DNA of 6,851 nucleotides from Chloroflexota bacterium. GTDB lineage: Bacteria > Chloroflexota > UBA6077. The stretch's first letter is position 1. Each line of letters starts with the position of its first letter. Shown in pieces: positions 6,292 to 6,851 of the stretch. Location: NCBI GenBank assembly GCA_021788565.1, contig JAJYKO010000299.1, positions 1 to 6,851 of the forward strand, in the 5' to 3' direction. The notes below the pieces were generated by a model. That model saw only the letters and a list, made by a program, of their open reading frames with translations, made no database searches and had not been told where the DNA came from. The position numbers and the translations under genes are program-made.

Positions 6292-6340
6292 GGTGAGGGC
6301 TCGGTCGACACGGGTTTGCCCGTCGATCGGAGCCCTCATC
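6292..6340. terminator. Long interrupted hairpin between ThDP enzyme and SDR genes
   Basis: TGAGGGCTC (6294-6302) pairs exactly with GAGCCCTCA (6330-6338), extended outward by a G-U (6293/6339) and a G-C pair (6292/6340). Inside, TCGA (6305-6308) pairs with TCGA (6323-6326) and CGGG (6311-6314) with CCCG (6319-6322). It starts 21 bases after the lyase stop and ends 31 bases before the SDR start. No T-run follows, so partial termination, transcript processing or 3'-end protection within one operon are all possible. Confidence 0.5.
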
Positions 6341-6371
6341 GCGAGCACGAACAGCAAGAAGAGGTGAAGCG

Positions 6372-6851
6372 ATGTCTGCTGAAGGCGCATCAGGTTCTCT
6401 CGTCGCGTTGGTGACGGGTGGAGGTACGGGGCTGGGGCTGGAGATAAGCCGCCAGTTGAAGGACCTAGGATACAGATTGGCAATCACCTACTCGAGGTCG
6501 GGGACCGAGGCTGCCGCGGGCGCCGAGTCGCTACGATCGGCAGGTGCGACGGTGTCTCTCCACAAAGTAGATATCAGTATCGGCTCCCAGGTGGACGCCC
6601 TGATAGATGCGGTGTACCAGAGCCACGACCGACTCGACCTGGTGGTCAACAACGCCGGCGCTACTCGTTGGATCCCCTATCCGGACCTCGCCTCGGCCGA
6701 TGAAGAGGCGTGGGATGACGTCCTGGATGTGAATCTTAAGGGCACCTACCTGGTCTCTCGGGCGGCTGCCCTTCGGATGCTGCCGGCTGGCGGGGGCTCG
6801 ATGCTCAACATTGCCTCGGCCGCGGGCATCTCTGTCGGCGGAAGCAGCATC
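6372..6851 (+). CDS. SDR-family NAD(P)-dependent oxidoreductase, N-terminal part (3' end outside window)
   Basis: The frame is open from ATG 6372 to the window end (160 residues; the family is usually about 250). GAGGTG (6361-6366) lies five bases upstream. The Rossmann glycine motif TGGGTGLG is at residues 15-22, Asp67 in KVDIS is the adenine-ring contact, NNAG is at 93-96, and Asn121 (DVNLKG) and Ser149 (NIASAAG) are the first members of the catalytic Asn-Ser-Tyr-Lys set. The Tyr of YxxxK is expected at about residue 162, just past the window end. Arg42 after the second strand (ITYSRSG) suggests NADP(H) preference, as in FabG-like enzymes. It would oxidise or reduce a hydroxyl/keto group, perhaps on the ThDP enzyme's product; that link is inference from position only. 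Confidence 0.92.
   Translation, partial: MSAEGASGSLVALVTGGGTGLGLEISRQLKDLGYRLAITYSRSGTEAAAGAESLRSAGATVSLHKVDISIGSQVDALIDAVYQSHDRLDLVVNNAGATRWIPYPDLASADEEAWDDVLDVNLKGTYLVSRAAALRMLPAGGGSMLNIASAAGISVGGSSI

Overview
The window is bacterial, GC-rich DNA. It carries six protein-coding genes, all on the + strand, and no RNA gene, transposase or CRISPR array that I can see. The mix of genes (a molybdenum hydroxylase, long-form cyclase-family hydrolases, an MFS importer, a ThDP-dependent lyase and an SDR), the free use of ATA and AGG codons despite high GC, and the intergenic palindromes would fit a Chloroflexota-like or actinobacterial environmental genome. That assignment is a low-confidence inference.

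Layout: (1) 2-457 is the C-terminal end of a xanthine dehydrogenase-family molybdopterin-binding subunit. (2) 458-804 is a 347-base non-coding gap with a 13-bp-arm inverted repeat just after the stop and possible operator-like repeats before the next gene. (3) 805-1761 is a cyclase-family metal hydrolase. (4) 1762-1942 is a leader with an 11-bp hairpin. (5) 1943-3343 is a 12-TM MFS transporter. (6) 3344-3593 holds two separate palindromic elements that look like dispersed repeats. (7) 3594-4583 is a second cyclase-family hydrolase, clearly paralogous to the first. (8) 4600-6270 is a ThDP-dependent acetolactate synthase/benzoylformate decarboxylase-like enzyme, 16 bases downstream. (9) 6292-6340 is a hairpin. 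(10) 6372-6851 is the start of an SDR oxidoreductase, cut by the window end two residues before its expected catalytic Tyr.

Together the genes look like a catabolic cluster for an organic acid or cyclic compound. The transporter would bring the substrate in, the Mo enzyme would hydroxylate a heterocycle or oxidise an aldehyde, the two hydrolases would open a cyclic amide, lactone or imide, the ThDP enzyme would cleave or decarboxylate a 2-keto acid, and the SDR would oxidise or reduce the product. The substrate cannot be read from the sequence. One concrete testable idea is an isatin/2-aminobenzoylformate-type route. The most unusual features are the tandem cyclase paralogues, in which a normally metal-binding His is Gln in one copy, and the strong hairpin without a T-tract in every intergenic gap longer than 100 bases. 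I found nothing I would confidently call a new class of system.
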